Shown: positions 1 to 9,575 of the stretch, piece by piece
Numbering within the stretch: position 1 is the first letter of the stretch
Layout of the letters: each line of letters starts with the position of its first letter
Notes under the pieces: generated by a model
The model's input: the letters and a program-made list of their open reading frames with translations, nothing else
What the model was told of the DNA's origin: nothing
Databases searched by the model: none
Position numbers and translations under genes: made by a program
Source of the DNA: Actinomycetes bacterium
GTDB taxonomy: Bacteria > Actinomycetota > Acidimicrobiia > Acidimicrobiales > SZUA-35
Direction of reading: 5' to 3'
Assembly (NCBI GenBank): GCA_024276425.1
Contig: JAJRXF010000063.1
Location: 1-51,564, forward strand
DNA: 51,564 nucleotides

Positions 1-1
1 G

Positions 2-112
2 ATGTCGGTTGAGTTGATTAATCCGATTGCGATGGATGAGGGTTTGCGGTTTGCTATTCGTGAGGGTGGGCGTACGGTTGGTGCTGGTCGTGTGACCAAG
101 ATCATCAAATAG
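2..112 (+). CDS. tuf: Elongation factor Tu, C-terminal fragment (5' end outside window)
   Basis: The last 36 residues of EF-Tu, the GTPase that carries aminoacyl-tRNA to the ribosome. The reading frame opening the window gives the family's usual C-terminus, including [16 protein letters not shown] and [10 protein letters not shown], then TAG. It lies 13 bases before rpsJ, the normal order. Codon choice is odd: about 17 of 36 codons end in T and only 3 in C (all among the last few), whereas rpsJ strongly favours C-ending codons. Confidence 0.95.
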   Translation: MSVELINPIAMDEGLRFAIREGGRTVGAGRVTKIIK

Positions 113-125
113 GAATCTGGAACTC

Positions 126-446
126 ATGGCAGCCAAGCAGAAGATCCGCATCCGTCTCAAGGCCTACGATCACGAGATCATCGATCAATCAACCAAGAAG
201 ATCGTTGAGACCGTTGCTCGTACCAAGGCTGAGTTTCGTGGCCCAATCCCTCTCCCGACCGAGAAGCATCGGTTCTGCGTGATCCGCTCTCCCCACAAGG
301 ACAAGGACAGTCGCGAGCACTTCGAGATGCGGGTGCACAAGCGCCTGATCGATATCCTCGAACCCAATCCCAAGACAGTCGACTCGCTCCAACGTCTCGA
401 GCTTCCCGCAGGCGTCGATATCGAGATCAAGATACAGCAGCTGTAG
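126..446 (+). CDS. rpsJ: 30S ribosomal protein S10
   Basis: S10 is a small-subunit head protein that also serves as NusE in transcription antitermination. The 106-residue product is near the usual 102-105 and carries the typical [14 protein letters not shown] start, the [19 protein letters not shown] segment and the [12 protein letters not shown] end. An AGGAA sequence precedes the ATG. It follows tuf closely but is separated from rplC by 374 bases, where an S10 operon normally continues with a short gap. Confidence 0.98.
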   Translation: MAAKQKIRIRLKAYDHEIIDQSTKKIVETVARTKAEFRGPIPLPTEKHRFCVIRSPHKDKDSREHFEMRVHKRLIDILEPNPKTVDSLQRLELPAGVDIEIKIQQL

Positions 447-474
447 CGATGGCCTAGCCCGTTCACTGGCTGGC

Positions 475-502
475 TTGACCCCGCTTCGTTCGTCCGTAGG
501 TT
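475..502 (+). promoter_or_regulatory. Candidate sigma-70-type promoter for the rplC operon
   Basis: TTGACC (475-480) and TAGGTT (497-502) are 16 bases apart, a good -35/-10 pair of the actinobacterial TAnnnT type. The predicted transcript would begin about 509, inside the left arm of the following hairpin. This is inference from motif and position only. Confidence 0.5.
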
Positions 503-504
503 TT

Positions 505-556
505 GTTCTGTGCGCGCTGAGCGACCCCTTTGATGGTCGCTGGGCGCGCACAGAAC
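505..556 (+). promoter_or_regulatory. Large inverted repeat between rpsJ and rplC
   Basis: Arms 505-526 and 535-556 pair over 22 positions with two mismatches around an 8-base loop. No T-run follows on either strand, so it is not a canonical intrinsic terminator. It overlaps the predicted transcription start, so it could be a 5' mRNA hairpin, a ribosomal-protein autoregulatory site or a DNA operator. The rest of the gap (557-706) shows only a possible isolated -10 (TAGTAT, 631-636). Confidence 0.7.
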
Positions 557-716
557 GTGTTGGTGGCTCGTGATAGTTGGTTGATGTGCCGCGATTTGTG
601 CGTCCCGGTGGGATAGCCCGCCAGCACCGCTAGTATCGAACCTTCCGGTTGGCCATCGTCAATCGAACTGAAGTCCGTACAGGCCTCATGTAGCCCCGCT
701 GCAAATGAGGAACCAG

Positions 717-824
717 ATGGCACAACCTAATTCTCGCTCCGTCGGCCCACACACCAGTGTTTCGCCAGCGGAGCGTTCACGTGAACGGCCTTCTGGGCCC
801 GCTGACGGGAAGTGTATTCGATGA
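717..824 (+). CDS. Possible 35-residue leader peptide coupled to rplC
   Basis: An ATG at 717 has a good Shine-Dalgarno (GAGGAA, 707-712) and opens 35 codons. The TGA stop overlaps the ATG of rplC (ATGA, 821-824), the layout of translational coupling. The peptide is rich in Ser, Arg and Pro and has no hydrophobic segment; I recognise no family. It could be a regulatory leader ORF for the S10-type operon or a chance ORF in the long 5' leader. Confidence 0.4.
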   Translation: MAQPNSRSVGPHTSVSPAERSRERPSGPADGKCIR

Positions 825-1471
825 CAGAAAAAGCCATTGTCGGCGAAAAAGTCGGCATGACACAAGTCTGGGACAAGGATAGCAACATTGTTCCCGTCAC
901 CGTGGTCAAGGTCACCCCTTGCCGGGTCGTCCAGATCAAAACCGTTTCCAACGACGGCTACAGCGCCATCCAGGTCACCATTGGAGACAAGGATGCCAAG
1001 AAACTGAATCGGCCCGAAGCAGGACACTACGCCAAGCATGGAGTTGCCCCTGGCCGAGTGTTGGTTGAGCTTCGAATGGCCGATGTGAGCAGCTATGAAG
1101 TTGGCCAGGAGTTGCGTGTTGATGCATTCGAAGCGGGCAACATGATTGATGTCATCGGCACCAGCAAGGGTAAGGGCTTCACCGGTGTGATGAAGCGCCA
1201 CAACTTCGCAGGCCAACGGGCCACTCACGGAGCCCACCTCGTTCACCGCATGCCTGGATCCATTGGTCAGTGCGCCACCCCCGCCCGCGTCTTTAAGGGA
1301 ACCAAGATGGCCGGGCACCATGGCAACCAACGAGTGACTACTCAGAACCTTATGGTGGTGAGGGCCGACGCCGAAGAGAATCTCATGCTGGTCAAGGGTG
1401 CTGTGCCCGGGCCTAAGGGAGGAACGGTTATCATTCGTGATGCGGTGAAGTACAAGAAGGCGAGCTCCTGA
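821..1471 (+). CDS. rplC: 50S ribosomal protein L3
   Basis: An early 23S rRNA-binding assembly protein near the peptidyl-transferase centre. The 216-residue product shows the L3 start [12 protein letters not shown], the central [13 protein letters not shown] region, and the [11 protein letters not shown]-type and PGSIGQ segments. I place the start at ATG 821 with GGGA at 807-810; an in-frame GTG at 812 would add three residues. Its stop overlaps the rplD start. Confidence 0.97.
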   Translation: MTEKAIVGEKVGMTQVWDKDSNIVPVTVVKVTPCRVVQIKTVSNDGYSAIQVTIGDKDAKKLNRPEAGHYAKHGVAPGRVLVELRMADVSSYEVGQELRVDAFEAGNMIDVIGTSKGKGFTGVMKRHNFAGQRATHGAHLVHRMPGSIGQCATPARVFKGTKMAGHHGNQRVTTQNLMVVRADAEENLMLVKGAVPGPKGGTVIIRDAVKYKKASS

Positions 1472-2070
1472 TGGCCGTCAAGAAGATCATCGCCGAACTT
1501 GATGCTGATACCTTTGGCATCGAACCCAATGTGGCGGTAATGCACCAGGTCGTCAATGCCCAATTGGCAGGAAAGCGTCAGGGAACCCACAGCACCAAAA
1601 CTCGTGCAGAGGTTCGTGGTGGTGGAGCCAAACCCTGGAAACAAAAAGGCACTGGCCGAGCTCGCGCTGGCTCTAGTCGGTCTCCGATCTGGATTGGTGG
1701 CGGCATTGCTCACGGACCAAAGCCTCGCGACTACAGCGAGCGCACCAACAAGAAAATGAAGAGCTTGGCTTTACGTTCGGCCTTGTCTGACCGGGCCGCA
1801 GACTCCAAGGTTGTTGTCGTTGGTGATTGGGGCTTTGAGCGCCCAAGTACCAAGGCCGCGATCGCTGCTCTCCATGATCTCGATGTGCAGGGCAAGACCC
1901 TCGTCGTTCTTGGGCGTGACGAAGACGTGGCGTGGAAGTCCTTCCGCAATCTTCCTGAGGTCCACCTGCTTCACTCAGACCAGCTCAACACCTACGATGT
2001 TCTCGTTAGCGATTATGTCGTATTCAGCGCTTCATGCCTTCCAGGCTCTAGCGAGGGAGGCGAGTCGTGA
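1471..2070 (+). CDS. rplD: 50S ribosomal protein L4
   Basis: L4 binds 23S rRNA and lines the exit tunnel with its long loop; in E. coli it also represses the S10 operon. The 199-residue protein has the diagnostic loop [19 protein letters not shown] and the GPKPRDYS segment. ATG overlaps the rplC TGA. Its end overlaps the rplW GTG by four bases. Confidence 0.97.
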   Translation: MAVKKIIAELDADTFGIEPNVAVMHQVVNAQLAGKRQGTHSTKTRAEVRGGGAKPWKQKGTGRARAGSSRSPIWIGGGIAHGPKPRDYSERTNKKMKSLALRSALSDRAADSKVVVVGDWGFERPSTKAAIAALHDLDVQGKTLVVLGRDEDVAWKSFRNLPEVHLLHSDQLNTYDVLVSDYVVFSASCLPGSSEGGES

Positions 2071-2360
2071 AAGACCCGCACGACATCATCATCAAGCCTG
2101 TGATCTCGGAGAAGACCTACCTCCAGGTCGAACAGTCCAACACCTACACTTTTGTGGTGGCCCCATCGGCCATCAAACCCCAAATCAAAGAAGCGATTGA
2201 ACTGATCTTTGATGGGGTCAAGGTTTCCAAGGTCAACACACTCAACCGCAAGGGAAAGCGTGTTCGTAACCGTCGAAACAACACTTTTAGCAAGCGATCC
2301 GATTCCAAGCGAGCCATCGTCACCCTCTCAGAGGGCGAGATTGAGCTCTTCACGAGTTGA
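2067..2360 (+). CDS. rplW: 50S ribosomal protein L23
   Basis: L23 sits at the tunnel exit and docks trigger factor and SRP. The 97-residue product has the PVISEKTY start, the [18 protein letters not shown] segment and the [12 protein letters not shown] loop. It starts with GTG inside the end of rplD (GTGA overlap). Confidence 0.96.
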   Translation: MKDPHDIIIKPVISEKTYLQVEQSNTYTFVVAPSAIKPQIKEAIELIFDGVKVSKVNTLNRKGKRVRNRRNNTFSKRSDSKRAIVTLSEGEIELFTS

Positions 2361-2370
2361 GGACTGACTG

Positions 2371-3207
2371 ATGGCTATTCGCAAACGCAAACCAACCAGC
2401 CCAGGTCGTCGTTTCCAGACCTCTTCGGATTTCAGTGAGGTCACTCGCACCTCACCCGAGAAGTCGTTGCTGACGAAGAAGACCTCAACCGGTGGGCGCA
2501 ACAATTATGGTCGCAAGACTGCTCGCCACCGTGGTGGTGGTCATAAGCAGCGCTATCGAGTCATCGATTTTCGGCGCAACAAGGACGGGGTTCCCGCCAC
2601 GGTTGCCTCCATCGAATACGACCCGAACCGCAACTGTCGGATTGCACTTCTGCACTACCATGATGGCGAAAAGCGCTACATCCTTGCCCCCAAAAACCTG
2701 CACGTCGGCGATCGCGTTTCCTCCGGCAGTGGTTCAGACATCAAGCCCGGCAACGCCTTGCCAATGCGCTACATCCCCGTCGGTACCGTCATCCACGCCG
2801 TCGAGCTCAAGGTGGGCGGTGGTGCTCAAATGGCGCGCTCGGCAGGAACAAGCGTGCAGCTAGTGGCCAAGGAAGGCAAGACGGCGACTCTTCGTCTGCC
2901 CAGCACCGAAATGCGACGTGTCTCAATCGATTGTGTGGCCACCGTTGGTGAGGTCGGCAACGCCGAATTCGAATTGATCAAGATCGGAAAAGCAGGTCGC
3001 TCCCGGTGGAAGGGCAAACGCCCTCAGACTCGCGGTGTCGCCATGAACCCAGTCGATCACCCCCACGGCGGCGGTGAGGGCAAAACTTCCGGCGGGCGAC
3101 ATCCCGTGTCCCCATGGGGTCAGGCCGAAGGCCGCACCCGTAAGAGGGGTAAGAAATCTGATGACCAGATCATCCGCCGCAGGCGGACTCGTGGCGGACG
3201 GAGGTAA
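2371..3207 (+). CDS. rplB: 50S ribosomal protein L2
   Basis: A core 23S rRNA-binding protein needed for subunit association and peptidyl-transferase activity. The 278-residue protein has the family length and the conserved [20 protein letters not shown] segment near the C-terminus, which holds the histidine implicated in activity. A 10-base gap separates it from rplW and a 3-base gap from rpsS. Confidence 0.98.
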   Translation: MAIRKRKPTSPGRRFQTSSDFSEVTRTSPEKSLLTKKTSTGGRNNYGRKTARHRGGGHKQRYRVIDFRRNKDGVPATVASIEYDPNRNCRIALLHYHDGEKRYILAPKNLHVGDRVSSGSGSDIKPGNALPMRYIPVGTVIHAVELKVGGGAQMARSAGTSVQLVAKEGKTATLRLPSTEMRRVSIDCVATVGEVGNAEFELIKIGKAGRSRWKGKRPQTRGVAMNPVDHPHGGGEGKTSGGRHPVSPWGQAEGRTRKRGKKSDDQIIRRRRTRGGRR

Positions 3208-3210
3208 GGC

Positions 3211-3489
3211 ATGCCACGCAGCCTGAAGAAGGGTCCCTTCGTCGATGAGCATCTGCTTAAGAAAGTCGATGCCCTCAACGAAAACAACGAAAAGCGCGTA
3301 ATCAAGACGTGGTCGCGACGCTCCACCATTATTCCTGACATGGTCGGCCACACCATCGCCGTCCACGACGGGCGTAAGCATGTCCCGGTGTATATCACCG
3401 AGTCGATGGTGGGTCACAAGCTGGGCGAGTTCTCACCAACCCGCACTTTCCGGTATCACGCTGGCCAAGAAAAGACTGGTCGCCGATGA
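3211..3489 (+). CDS. rpsS: 30S ribosomal protein S19
   Basis: A small-subunit head protein that contacts S13 and the A-site tRNA region. The 92-residue product starts [15 protein letters not shown] and contains the [21 protein letters not shown] and [11 protein letters not shown] segments typical of S19. Its TGA overlaps the proposed rplV ATG. Confidence 0.98.
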   Translation: MPRSLKKGPFVDEHLLKKVDALNENNEKRVIKTWSRRSTIIPDMVGHTIAVHDGRKHVPVYITESMVGHKLGEFSPTRTFRYHAGQEKTGRR

Positions 3490-4418
3490 CTGGGATGAAG
3501 ACGAACGAACGGCCTGGCACTCGGGCTCAGGTCCGCTATCTACGGATGTCGGCCTCCAAGGCACGCGTTGTGCTCAACCTCATCCGCGACAAGCACATTG
3601 GTGATGCCTTGCAGATCCTCCAACTCAGTGAGCGGCTCGCGGCCAAGGAGATCACCAAGGTCCTTAACTCGGCTGTAGCCAACGCCGAACACAATGATGA
3701 CATTCCGGCCGAGGAACTCTACATTTCGGCCTGCTACGCAGACGAAGGACCAACCCTCAAGCGCTTTCGTCCCCGGGCGCGGGGCCGCGCCGGCCGGATC
3801 CACAAGCAAACGTGCCATATCACCTTGATTGTCAGTCGACTAGGCGAAAACGAACTTGACCGGATGCGTCAGAAGGCCGCCGCAAGCGGATCTGCTGACG
3901 CCTCGGCCAGTCGCCGAGCTCGTGTGGCCAAGTCAAAGCAGAAAAGCGATGATGCCCAGGAGACCCCGTTGGTCGAGGACACCACCGATGAGTCAAGCAA
4001 TGACGTGGTCGATACCGAGGTCGCTGAGTCTTCTGCCCCCGATGCTGGGGCAGAAGAGACCACTGAGACTGAATTGGCGAGCGCCCAGGGCGAGGAGAGC
4101 GAGGAGAGAGAGGTTGCGGATCTTGATAGCACCACGCAAGATTCCGACTCCGACGGCGAGGCCAACGCCACGGACGAAAGCCCCTATGGTCCTGGAAGTC
4201 ACGCCCTAATTGATGGCGATCCCGACCTGATGCCTGAGGGTTTTCCTATCAAGGGAAATGACGATTCCAAGCTGTACCACAACGAGGACAGCTCCTTTTA
4301 CCGCCGGACGAAGGCCGAGGTCTGGTTCGCCAGCGACGAAGCTGCCGAGGCAGCGGGTTTTTCCAAACCCCCTTCCCAGCTCAAAAAAGAATCCGACGAC
4401 TCAGGAGACGAAGCCTGA
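3486..4418 (+). CDS. rplV: 50S ribosomal protein L22 with acidic linker and extra C-terminal domain
   Basis: L22 lines the exit tunnel and contacts all 23S rRNA domains. At 310 residues this is about 2.5 times the usual 110-130. Residues 10-130 are a normal L22 core, with [18 protein letters not shown] and the [15 protein letters not shown] beta hairpin. Residues about 150-230 are a Glu/Asp/Ser/Thr-rich, probably disordered linker. Residues 232-292 form a compact domain with [22 protein letters not shown] and AAEAAGF, resembling a short domain I remember from actinobacterial proteins (called sunset in NCBI naming). Start chosen at ATG 3486, overlapping the rpsS stop; ATG 3495 is an alternative. 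rpsC follows with a one-base overlap. Confidence 0.95.
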   Translation: MTGMKTNERPGTRAQVRYLRMSASKARVVLNLIRDKHIGDALQILQLSERLAAKEITKVLNSAVANAEHNDDIPAEELYISACYADEGPTLKRFRPRARGRAGRIHKQTCHITLIVSRLGENELDRMRQKAAASGSADASASRRARVAKSKQKSDDAQETPLVEDTTDESSNDVVDTEVAESSAPDAGAEETTETELASAQGEESEEREVADLDSTTQDSDSDGEANATDESPYGPGSHALIDGDPDLMPEGFPIKGNDDSKLYHNEDSSFYRRTKAEVWFASDEAAEAAGFSKPPSQLKKESDDSGDEA

Positions 4419-5311
4419 TGGGCCAGAAAATTCATCCCTACGGCTTCCGCCTTGGTATCACCACCGACTGGAAGTCGCGTTGGATCGCCGACCGCCAGGA
4501 ATACCGGGACTACCTGCACGAGGACTCTCGGATCCGGACCTATCTCATGGAGCAGCTACCAAACGCTGCGATTAGTAGGATTGAGGTCGAGCGTACGCGA
4601 GACAAGCTTCAAATCGATGTCCATACCGCTCGCCCCGGCATTGTCATCGGACGCAAAGGGTCAGAGGCTGACCGGCTACGGCAGGGCCTCACCAAGATCA
4701 CCGGGAATCCTCGAGTTAAGCTGAACATTGTTGAGATCAAGCAGCCCGAACTCGATGCGGCGTTGATTGCCCAGGGTGTTGCCGATCAACTCGCTGGCCG
4801 AATGGCCTTTCGTCGGGCCATGAAACGTGCCGTTCAAAATGCCATGAAAGCTGGTGCCAAGGGCATCAAAATTCAGAGTTCGGGTCGCCTTGGAGGGGCC
4901 GAAATGGGCCGGATCGAGTGGTATCGCGAAGGCCGAGTTCCGCTCCACACCCTGCGCGCCGACATCGACTATGGCCTGCGGGAAGCCCACACCACTGCCG
5001 GACGTATTGGCGTGAAAGTGTGGCTGTACAAGGGGGACATTCTTCCCTACAAGGCATCCAGTGATAAGGCCGCCAAAGAGGCGGCGATGGCCGTCGGCGA
5101 TGCTGCCGGCGCCCAACCGCCGATGCCGGTCGTGTCCTCCGCCCGCCGTCCAAAGCCGGCTGCACCCACCCACGACGAGCAGGAGCCAGCACCACTGGTA
5201 AAGGAAGGGGATCCGGAATTCGAGCGCCTTCTTGCCGAAGAAGAGGCTATCGAAGCCAGCCTCAAGGAAAAGTCGAGTACCGACAAGTTCCGCGAAGGAG
5301 ATGCCGACTAA
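4418..5311 (+). CDS. rpsC: 30S ribosomal protein S3, C-terminally extended
   Basis: S3 is a small-subunit head protein at the mRNA entry channel. The product has the [14 protein letters not shown] start, the KH-domain [14 protein letters not shown], and the C-terminal [28 protein letters not shown]. At 297 residues it exceeds the usual 210-230; the extra roughly 70 residues are an Ala/Pro/Glu-rich tail of the sort seen in other actinobacterial S3 proteins. ATG overlaps the rplV TGA and its TAA overlaps the rplP ATG. Confidence 0.97.
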   Translation: MGQKIHPYGFRLGITTDWKSRWIADRQEYRDYLHEDSRIRTYLMEQLPNAAISRIEVERTRDKLQIDVHTARPGIVIGRKGSEADRLRQGLTKITGNPRVKLNIVEIKQPELDAALIAQGVADQLAGRMAFRRAMKRAVQNAMKAGAKGIKIQSSGRLGGAEMGRIEWYREGRVPLHTLRADIDYGLREAHTTAGRIGVKVWLYKGDILPYKASSDKAAKEAAMAVGDAAGAQPPMPVVSSARRPKPAAPTHDEQEPAPLVKEGDPEFERLLAEEEAIEASLKEKSSTDKFREGDAD

Positions 5312-5733
5312 TGCTGATGCCGAAGAAGGTCAAGCACCGCAAACAGCACCGGGCAAAGCGTGCCGGGAAGGCCAAGGGCGCCACCTCGGTGTCTTTTGGA
5401 GAGTATGGCATCCAGGTGCTGGAACCAGCCTGGATCACGGCTCGCCAGATTGAAGCTGCTCGTATTGCTATGACTCGCCACATCAAGCGTGGGGGAAAGG
5501 TCTGGATCAACGTATTTCCCGACCGGCCCGTCACCGAGAAACCAGCAGAAACCCGGATGGGTTCAGGTAAGGGCAATGTTGAACGTTGGGTGGCTGTGGT
5601 AAAGCCCGGTCGGGTCATCTTCGAGATGTCCTACCCCGATCCGGTAATCGCCCATCAGGCTCTCAACCGCGCCATTCAGAAATTGCCGGTGAAAGCCCGG
5701 ATCGTTACTCGAGAGGTTGGTTTCGATGGCTAA
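5311..5733 (+). CDS. rplP: 50S ribosomal protein L16
   Basis: L16 helps shape the A-site of the large subunit. The 140-residue product has the [18 protein letters not shown] start, [25 protein letters not shown], and the [21 protein letters not shown] segment. It begins at ATG 5311 (MLMPKK), overlapping rpsC, and runs past the rpmC ATG. Confidence 0.98.
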   Translation: MLMPKKVKHRKQHRAKRAGKAKGATSVSFGEYGIQVLEPAWITARQIEAARIAMTRHIKRGGKVWINVFPDRPVTEKPAETRMGSGKGNVERWVAVVKPGRVIFEMSYPDPVIAHQALNRAIQKLPVKARIVTREVGFDG

Positions 5734-5929
5734 GTCTACGGTTACTGAACAATCCGACGCCGAACTTATCGAAGCTCGCGCCGAGGCCAAGCGTGAACTG
5801 TTCAATCTTCGCTTCCAACTCGCAACTGGTCAGCTCGAGAACAGTGCCCGCATCCCTCAGGTCAAGCGCCATGTCGCTCGTATCAATACCGAAATACGGG
5901 CCCGTGAGCTCGCCAAGCAGGAGTCGTAA
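5726..5929 (+). CDS. rpmC: 50S ribosomal protein L29
   Basis: A small helical protein at the tunnel exit beside L23. The 67-residue product has the [26 protein letters not shown] core and the [12 protein letters not shown] helix of L29. ATG 5726 (MAKST) lies within the end of rplP; an in-frame TTG at 5717 is less likely. Its stop overlaps the rpsQ ATG. Confidence 0.97.
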   Translation: MAKSTVTEQSDAELIEARAEAKRELFNLRFQLATGQLENSARIPQVKRHVARINTEIRARELAKQES

Positions 5930-6225
5930 TGGCTGCCGATACCGAAAAACCCGAACCAGTGAAATCCGAATCGACCCGTCCCCGTCGCAAGGTTCGTGAG
6001 GGCGTTGTCCTCTCATCCAAGATGGACAAGACCGTGGTGGTAGAAGTCACCCGCCGTACCAGTCATCCGCAGTACTCCAAGACGGTGCAATCCCACACCC
6101 GGTACTACGCCCACGACGAGGAGAACACCCTCAAAGAGGGTGACAAGGTACGGATTGTGGAAACCAAGCCCTTGTCGAAGCTGAAGCGGTGGCGACTGCT
6201 CGAGATCGTGGAGCGTGCCAGATGA
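5929..6225 (+). CDS. rpsQ: 30S ribosomal protein S17
   Basis: An early 16S rRNA-binding protein. The 98-residue protein carries a charged roughly 20-residue N-terminal extension, then the S17 core with [18 protein letters not shown], the [16 protein letters not shown] region and [18 protein letters not shown]. It overlaps rpmC by one base and rplN by four. Confidence 0.97.
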   Translation: MAADTEKPEPVKSESTRPRRKVREGVVLSSKMDKTVVVEVTRRTSHPQYSKTVQSHTRYYAHDEENTLKEGDKVRIVETKPLSKLKRWRLLEIVERAR

Positions 6226-6590
6226 TTCAACAGGAATCCCGACTCCGAGTGGCCGACAACAGTGGTGCTCGAGAGGTTCTCTGTATCAAGGTACTTGGTG
6301 GTTCCAAGCGTCGTTACGCCTCAATTGGTGACGTATTTGTTGCCACTGTAAAAGACGCCGTACCCGGTGCCCAGGTCAAGAAGGGCGAGATTGTCCGCTG
6401 CGTGGTTGTTCGAACGAAAAAGGAGAGGCGCCGCCCAGATGGTAGCTATATCCGCTTCGACGAGAATGCCGCAGTCCTGATCAACGACAGCCGCCAGCCG
6501 CGCGGTACCCGCATCTTTGGCCCGGTGGGCCGTGAACTGCGAGACAAGAAGTTCATGCGAATCGTTTCGCTCGCCCCGGAGGTGATCTGA
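6222..6590 (+). CDS. rplN: 50S ribosomal protein L14
   Basis: L14 forms part of the subunit interface. The 122-residue product starts [20 protein letters not shown], the classic L14 start, and ends with [19 protein letters not shown]. The ATG at 6222 overlaps the rpsQ TGA; the longer upstream frame is rejected because MIQQES is the family N-terminus. Confidence 0.98.
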   Translation: MIQQESRLRVADNSGAREVLCIKVLGGSKRRYASIGDVFVATVKDAVPGAQVKKGEIVRCVVVRTKKERRRPDGSYIRFDENAAVLINDSRQPRGTRIFGPVGRELRDKKFMRIVSLAPEVI

Positions 6591-6913
6591 TGAAGGTTCG
6601 TAAGGGTGATCGTGTCCAGATTCTTGCGGGCAAAGATCGCGGAAAACAAAGCGTGATTAGCCAGGCGTTCCCAGCAACCGGCAAGGTCATTGTCGAGGGC
6701 TACAACATTGCCAAGCGCCACACCAAGCCTGTTTCGGCTGAGGAGCCCGGTGGCATTGTTGACAAGGAAATGCCAATGGATGTCTCCAATGTCGCCATAT
6801 TGAGTCCCGACGATGACAAGCCGACCCGCGTTGGCTACAAGATCAATAGTGATGGCACCAAGATCCGGATCTGTAAGCGGACTGGTGCGGAAATTCCGGA
6901 GGCTGAGCTATGA
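6590..6913 (+). CDS. rplX: 50S ribosomal protein L24
   Basis: An assembly-initiator protein with a KOW fold. The 107-residue product shows [19 protein letters not shown] (KOW motif), then [11 protein letters not shown] and [23 protein letters not shown] overlaps the rplN TGA and its TGA overlaps the rplE ATG. Confidence 0.97.
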   Translation: MKVRKGDRVQILAGKDRGKQSVISQAFPATGKVIVEGYNIAKRHTKPVSAEEPGGIVDKEMPMDVSNVAILSPDDDKPTRVGYKINSDGTKIRICKRTGAEIPEAEL

Positions 6914-7473
6914 GCACCGTTCCCCGGTTCAAAGCCAAATACAACGATGAAGTTCGCGAAGCGTTAAAGGAGCAGCTTGAACTTCCCAACATCATGATGG
7001 TGCCCAAATTCACCAAGATCGTGGTCAATATGGGGGTTGGTGACGCCCTGCAAAATTCCAAACTTCTGCAGGGAGCCACTGACGATCTGGCCACGATCAC
7101 CGGTCAGAAGGCCGTGGTCACCAAGGCGAAGAAGTCCATTGCGAGTTTCAAGCTTCGTGACGGCAATGCCATTGGAGCCAAGGTCACGCTTCGGAGTGAC
7201 CGCATGTGGGAATTCTTCGATCGCTTGGTGACGATCGCCATTCCTCGAATCCGAGACTTTCGTGGTCTCAACCCCCGTTCCTTTGACGGCCATGGCAACT
7301 ACACCTTTGGCCTCACCGAACAACTCATGTTTCCAGAGATCGACTACGACCGTGTCGATGTCACCCGCGGTATGGACATCACGATTGTGACCACCGCAAA
7401 GACCAACGCCGAAGGCTACGCATTGCTCGATGCTTTCGGCTTCCCGTTTCGACGTGATGGGCAGGCCCAGTAA
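6910..7473 (+). CDS. rplE: 50S ribosomal protein L5
   Basis: L5 binds 5S rRNA in the central protuberance. The 187-residue product has [16 protein letters not shown], the [21 protein letters not shown] region, and [20 protein letters not shown]. Its TAA overlaps the rpsN ATG by one base. Confidence 0.98.
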   Translation: MSTVPRFKAKYNDEVREALKEQLELPNIMMVPKFTKIVVNMGVGDALQNSKLLQGATDDLATITGQKAVVTKAKKSIASFKLRDGNAIGAKVTLRSDRMWEFFDRLVTIAIPRIRDFRGLNPRSFDGHGNYTFGLTEQLMFPEIDYDRVDVTRGMDITIVTTAKTNAEGYALLDAFGFPFRRDGQAQ

Positions 7474-7658
7474 TGGCAAAAAAGGCACTGATCGAAAAGC
7501 AGAAGAAGACACCCAAGTTCAAGGTTCGCGGCTACACCCGCTGCCAGAAATGCGGGCGACCCAAGGCGGTCTATCGTCGGTTTGGGCTTTGTCGGGTTTG
7601 TTTTCGAGACATGGCGCATGCGGGAGAAATTCCGGGCGTGACCAAGGCAAGCTGGTAG
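7473..7658 (+). CDS. rpsN: 30S ribosomal protein S14, zinc-binding (type Z)
   Basis: A small-subunit head protein. At 61 residues with two CxxC motifs (CQKCGRP and CRVCFRD) this is the short zinc-type S14 rather than the long zinc-free paralogue. The end [13 protein letters not shown] is the standard C-terminus. Only this copy is visible in the window. Confidence 0.98.
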   Translation: MAKKALIEKQKKTPKFKVRGYTRCQKCGRPKAVYRRFGLCRVCFRDMAHAGEIPGVTKASW

Positions 7659-7670
7659 GAGGATTACGTA

Positions 7671-8075
7671 ATGTCCATGACCGATCCTATTGCCGACATG
7701 CTGACGCGGGTGCGTAACGCCAACATCGCCATGCACGACGAGGTCTCGATGCCCTCGTCGAAACTCAAGGAGGCTCTCGCCGAGGTCCTCCACAGCGAAG
7801 GCTACATCCACTCCTTTTCGGCCACCGACTCGGGGAACACACCAGGGCGCAAGCTAACGATCACGATGAAGTACTCACCGGAGCGTGAGCGAGTGATTAG
7901 CGGCATCAAGCGCATTTCCAAGCCGGGCCTGCGCGTCTACAAGAAGTCCAGTGAGATTCCACGAGTGCTTGGTGGCCTCGGCATCGCCGTGGTCTCAACC
8001 AACAAGGGCCTTATCACCGACCGCGAAGCCCGCAGGGGCAAAGTCGGTGGCGAAGTGCTCTGCTACGTCTGGTAG
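7671..8075 (+). CDS. rpsH: 30S ribosomal protein S8
   Basis: S8 binds the central 16S rRNA domain and in E. coli represses the spc operon. The 134-residue product has [14 protein letters not shown] at the start, [31 protein letters not shown] split across its C-terminal half, and the [17 protein letters not shown] end. GGAGG at 7659-7663 precedes its ATG by seven bases. Confidence 0.98.
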   Translation: MSMTDPIADMLTRVRNANIAMHDEVSMPSSKLKEALAEVLHSEGYIHSFSATDSGNTPGRKLTITMKYSPERERVISGIKRISKPGLRVYKKSSEIPRVLGGLGIAVVSTNKGLITDREARRGKVGGEVLCYVW

Positions 8076-8082
8076 GTCAGCA

Positions 8083-8622
8083 ATGTCACGAATTGGAAAC
8101 TCCACAATCGAGGTACCTGGCAGCGTCGAGGTGAAAATCTCCGGCAGTGAGGTTGCCGTAAAGGGGCCAAAGGGTGAGCTAGCAATAACGTTGCCCGAAC
8201 CCATCACCGCTGTATTTGAGGACAGCGTGGTTACGGTCAGCAGGGAGAACGACGAACGTTCTTCCAAAGCCCTTCATGGTTTGAACCGTTCACTAATCAA
8301 CAACATGATCATTGGCGTTGACAAGGGATTCCGTAAGGATCTCGAAATCGTCGGTGTCGGCTATCGCTGTGCCGCTAAGGGACCGTCCAAGATTGAACTA
8401 GCTCTTGGATTTAGCCATTCCATTACTGTTGAAGCGCCCGATGGAATCACTTTCGATGTCCCAGAGCCAACCAAGATCGGGGTGCTCGGAATTGACAAGC
8501 AGGCCGTTGGTCAGGTCGCAGCAAAGATTCGTGCCTACCGTAAGCCAGAGCCCTATAAGGGCAAGGGTGTCCGTTATGTTGGCGAGCATGTTGTGCGCAA
8601 GGCCGGAAAGGCTGGCAAGTAG
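8083..8622 (+). CDS. rplF: 50S ribosomal protein L6
   Basis: L6 lies near the sarcin-ricin loop and the GTPase centre. The 179-residue product has [17 protein letters not shown] at the start and [20 protein letters not shown] plus [18 protein letters not shown] at the end. I chose ATG 8083, seven bases after rpsH, rather than the longer open frame that would overlap rpsH. Confidence 0.98.
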   Translation: MSRIGNSTIEVPGSVEVKISGSEVAVKGPKGELAITLPEPITAVFEDSVVTVSRENDERSSKALHGLNRSLINNMIIGVDKGFRKDLEIVGVGYRCAAKGPSKIELALGFSHSITVEAPDGITFDVPEPTKIGVLGIDKQAVGQVAAKIRAYRKPEPYKGKGVRYVGEHVVRKAGKAGK

Positions 8623-8624
8623 TC

Positions 8625-8987
8625 ATGACGAAGAAGACAAACCCAAAACATGCGGCACGCGCTCGCCGTCAGTTCCGGGTTCGCAAAAAGGTCAAAGGAA
8701 CACCTGAGCGTCCACGACTGGCCGTATTCCGGTCGAACAAGCACATCAGTGTGCAGGTCATTGACGACGTAAATGGGGTGACCCTGGCCGCGGCATCGAC
8801 CTATGAGAAGGATCTCCGGGCCAATAGTGGTTCGATTATTGGGGCCAAGGCAGTTGGTTCCCTGATTGGTGAACGAGCCCAAGCAGCTGGCGTGTCGCTG
8901 GCTGTCTTTGATCGTGGTGGAAACAAGTACCACGGAAGAATCGCCGCCCTCGCCGACGCCGCCCGCGAAGCCGGCCTGAAATTCTAG
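8625..8987 (+). CDS. rplR: 50S ribosomal protein L18
   Basis: L18 binds 5S rRNA together with L5. The 120-residue product has [35 protein letters not shown] and the [20 protein letters not shown] segment. It starts two bases after rplF. Confidence 0.97.
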   Translation: MTKKTNPKHAARARRQFRVRKKVKGTPERPRLAVFRSNKHISVQVIDDVNGVTLAAASTYEKDLRANSGSIIGAKAVGSLIGERAQAAGVSLAVFDRGGNKYHGRIAALADAAREAGLKF

Positions 8988-8996
8988 GAGCACGTT

Positions 8997-9575
8997 ATGG
9001 CCAATGATCGAAACGATAGAAACGACCGGGGTGACGGACGTGAGTCCAGAGTCATCACCATCAACCGAGTAGCCAAGGTAGTCAAAGGTGGGCGTCGCTT
9101 CTCCTTCACGGCGTTGGTAGTGCTTGGCGATGGCAATGGCCGCGTTGGTCTGGGCTATGGCAAGGCCAAGGAGGTTCCCCTCGCAATTCAGAAGGGCACC
9201 GAAGAGGCCCGCAAGCTCATGTTTGACGTTCCAATGGCTGGCGGCACCATCACCCACCAGATTATTGGGATCAACGGTGCTGGTCGGGTTCTTCTCAAGC
9301 CCGCCGCCCGTGGTACCGGGGTCATCGCCGGGGGTGCGGCTCGCGCCATTCTCGAAGAGGCCGGTGTACACGACGTGATTTGCAAGTCTCTGGGTTCAGC
9401 CAATCAGATCAACGTTGCTAGGGCGACCATTGATGCTTTATCAAGTCTCAAGCGCCCCGATGAGGTCGCTCGGCTTCGTGGCCTCGATGCTTCGGAGTTC
9501 ACTCCGAAGGGCCTGCTTGATGCCTACAACGAGACGAAGAGGGGCCCAGCCCCCGATCCGGTAGAGGTTAAATGA
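8997..9575 (+). CDS. rpsE: 30S ribosomal protein S5
   Basis: S5 sits at the mRNA entry and affects decoding fidelity. The 192-residue product opens with an Asn/Asp/Arg-rich repetitive tail, then shows [40 protein letters not shown] and [20 protein letters not shown] at 8987-8990 serves as its Shine-Dalgarno. Its TGA overlaps the start of rpmD. Confidence 0.98.
   Translation: MANDRNDRNDRGDGRESRVITINRVAKVVKGGRRFSFTALVVLGDGNGRVGLGYGKAKEVPLAIQKGTEEARKLMFDVPMAGGTITHQIIGINGAGRVLLKPAARGTGVIAGGAARAILEEAGVHDVICKSLGSANQINVARATIDALSSLKRPDEVARLRGLDASEFTPKGLLDAYNETKRGPAPDPVEVK

Noticed and set aside
505-556. Calling the rpsJ-rplC hairpin a rho-independent terminator
   Set aside because: No T-run follows the stem on either strand; kept only as an unassigned regulatory structure.
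812-820. GTG at 812 as the rplC start
   Set aside because: The Shine-Dalgarno-like GGGA is too close to 812 and well placed for ATG 821, which also gives the family-like N-terminus.
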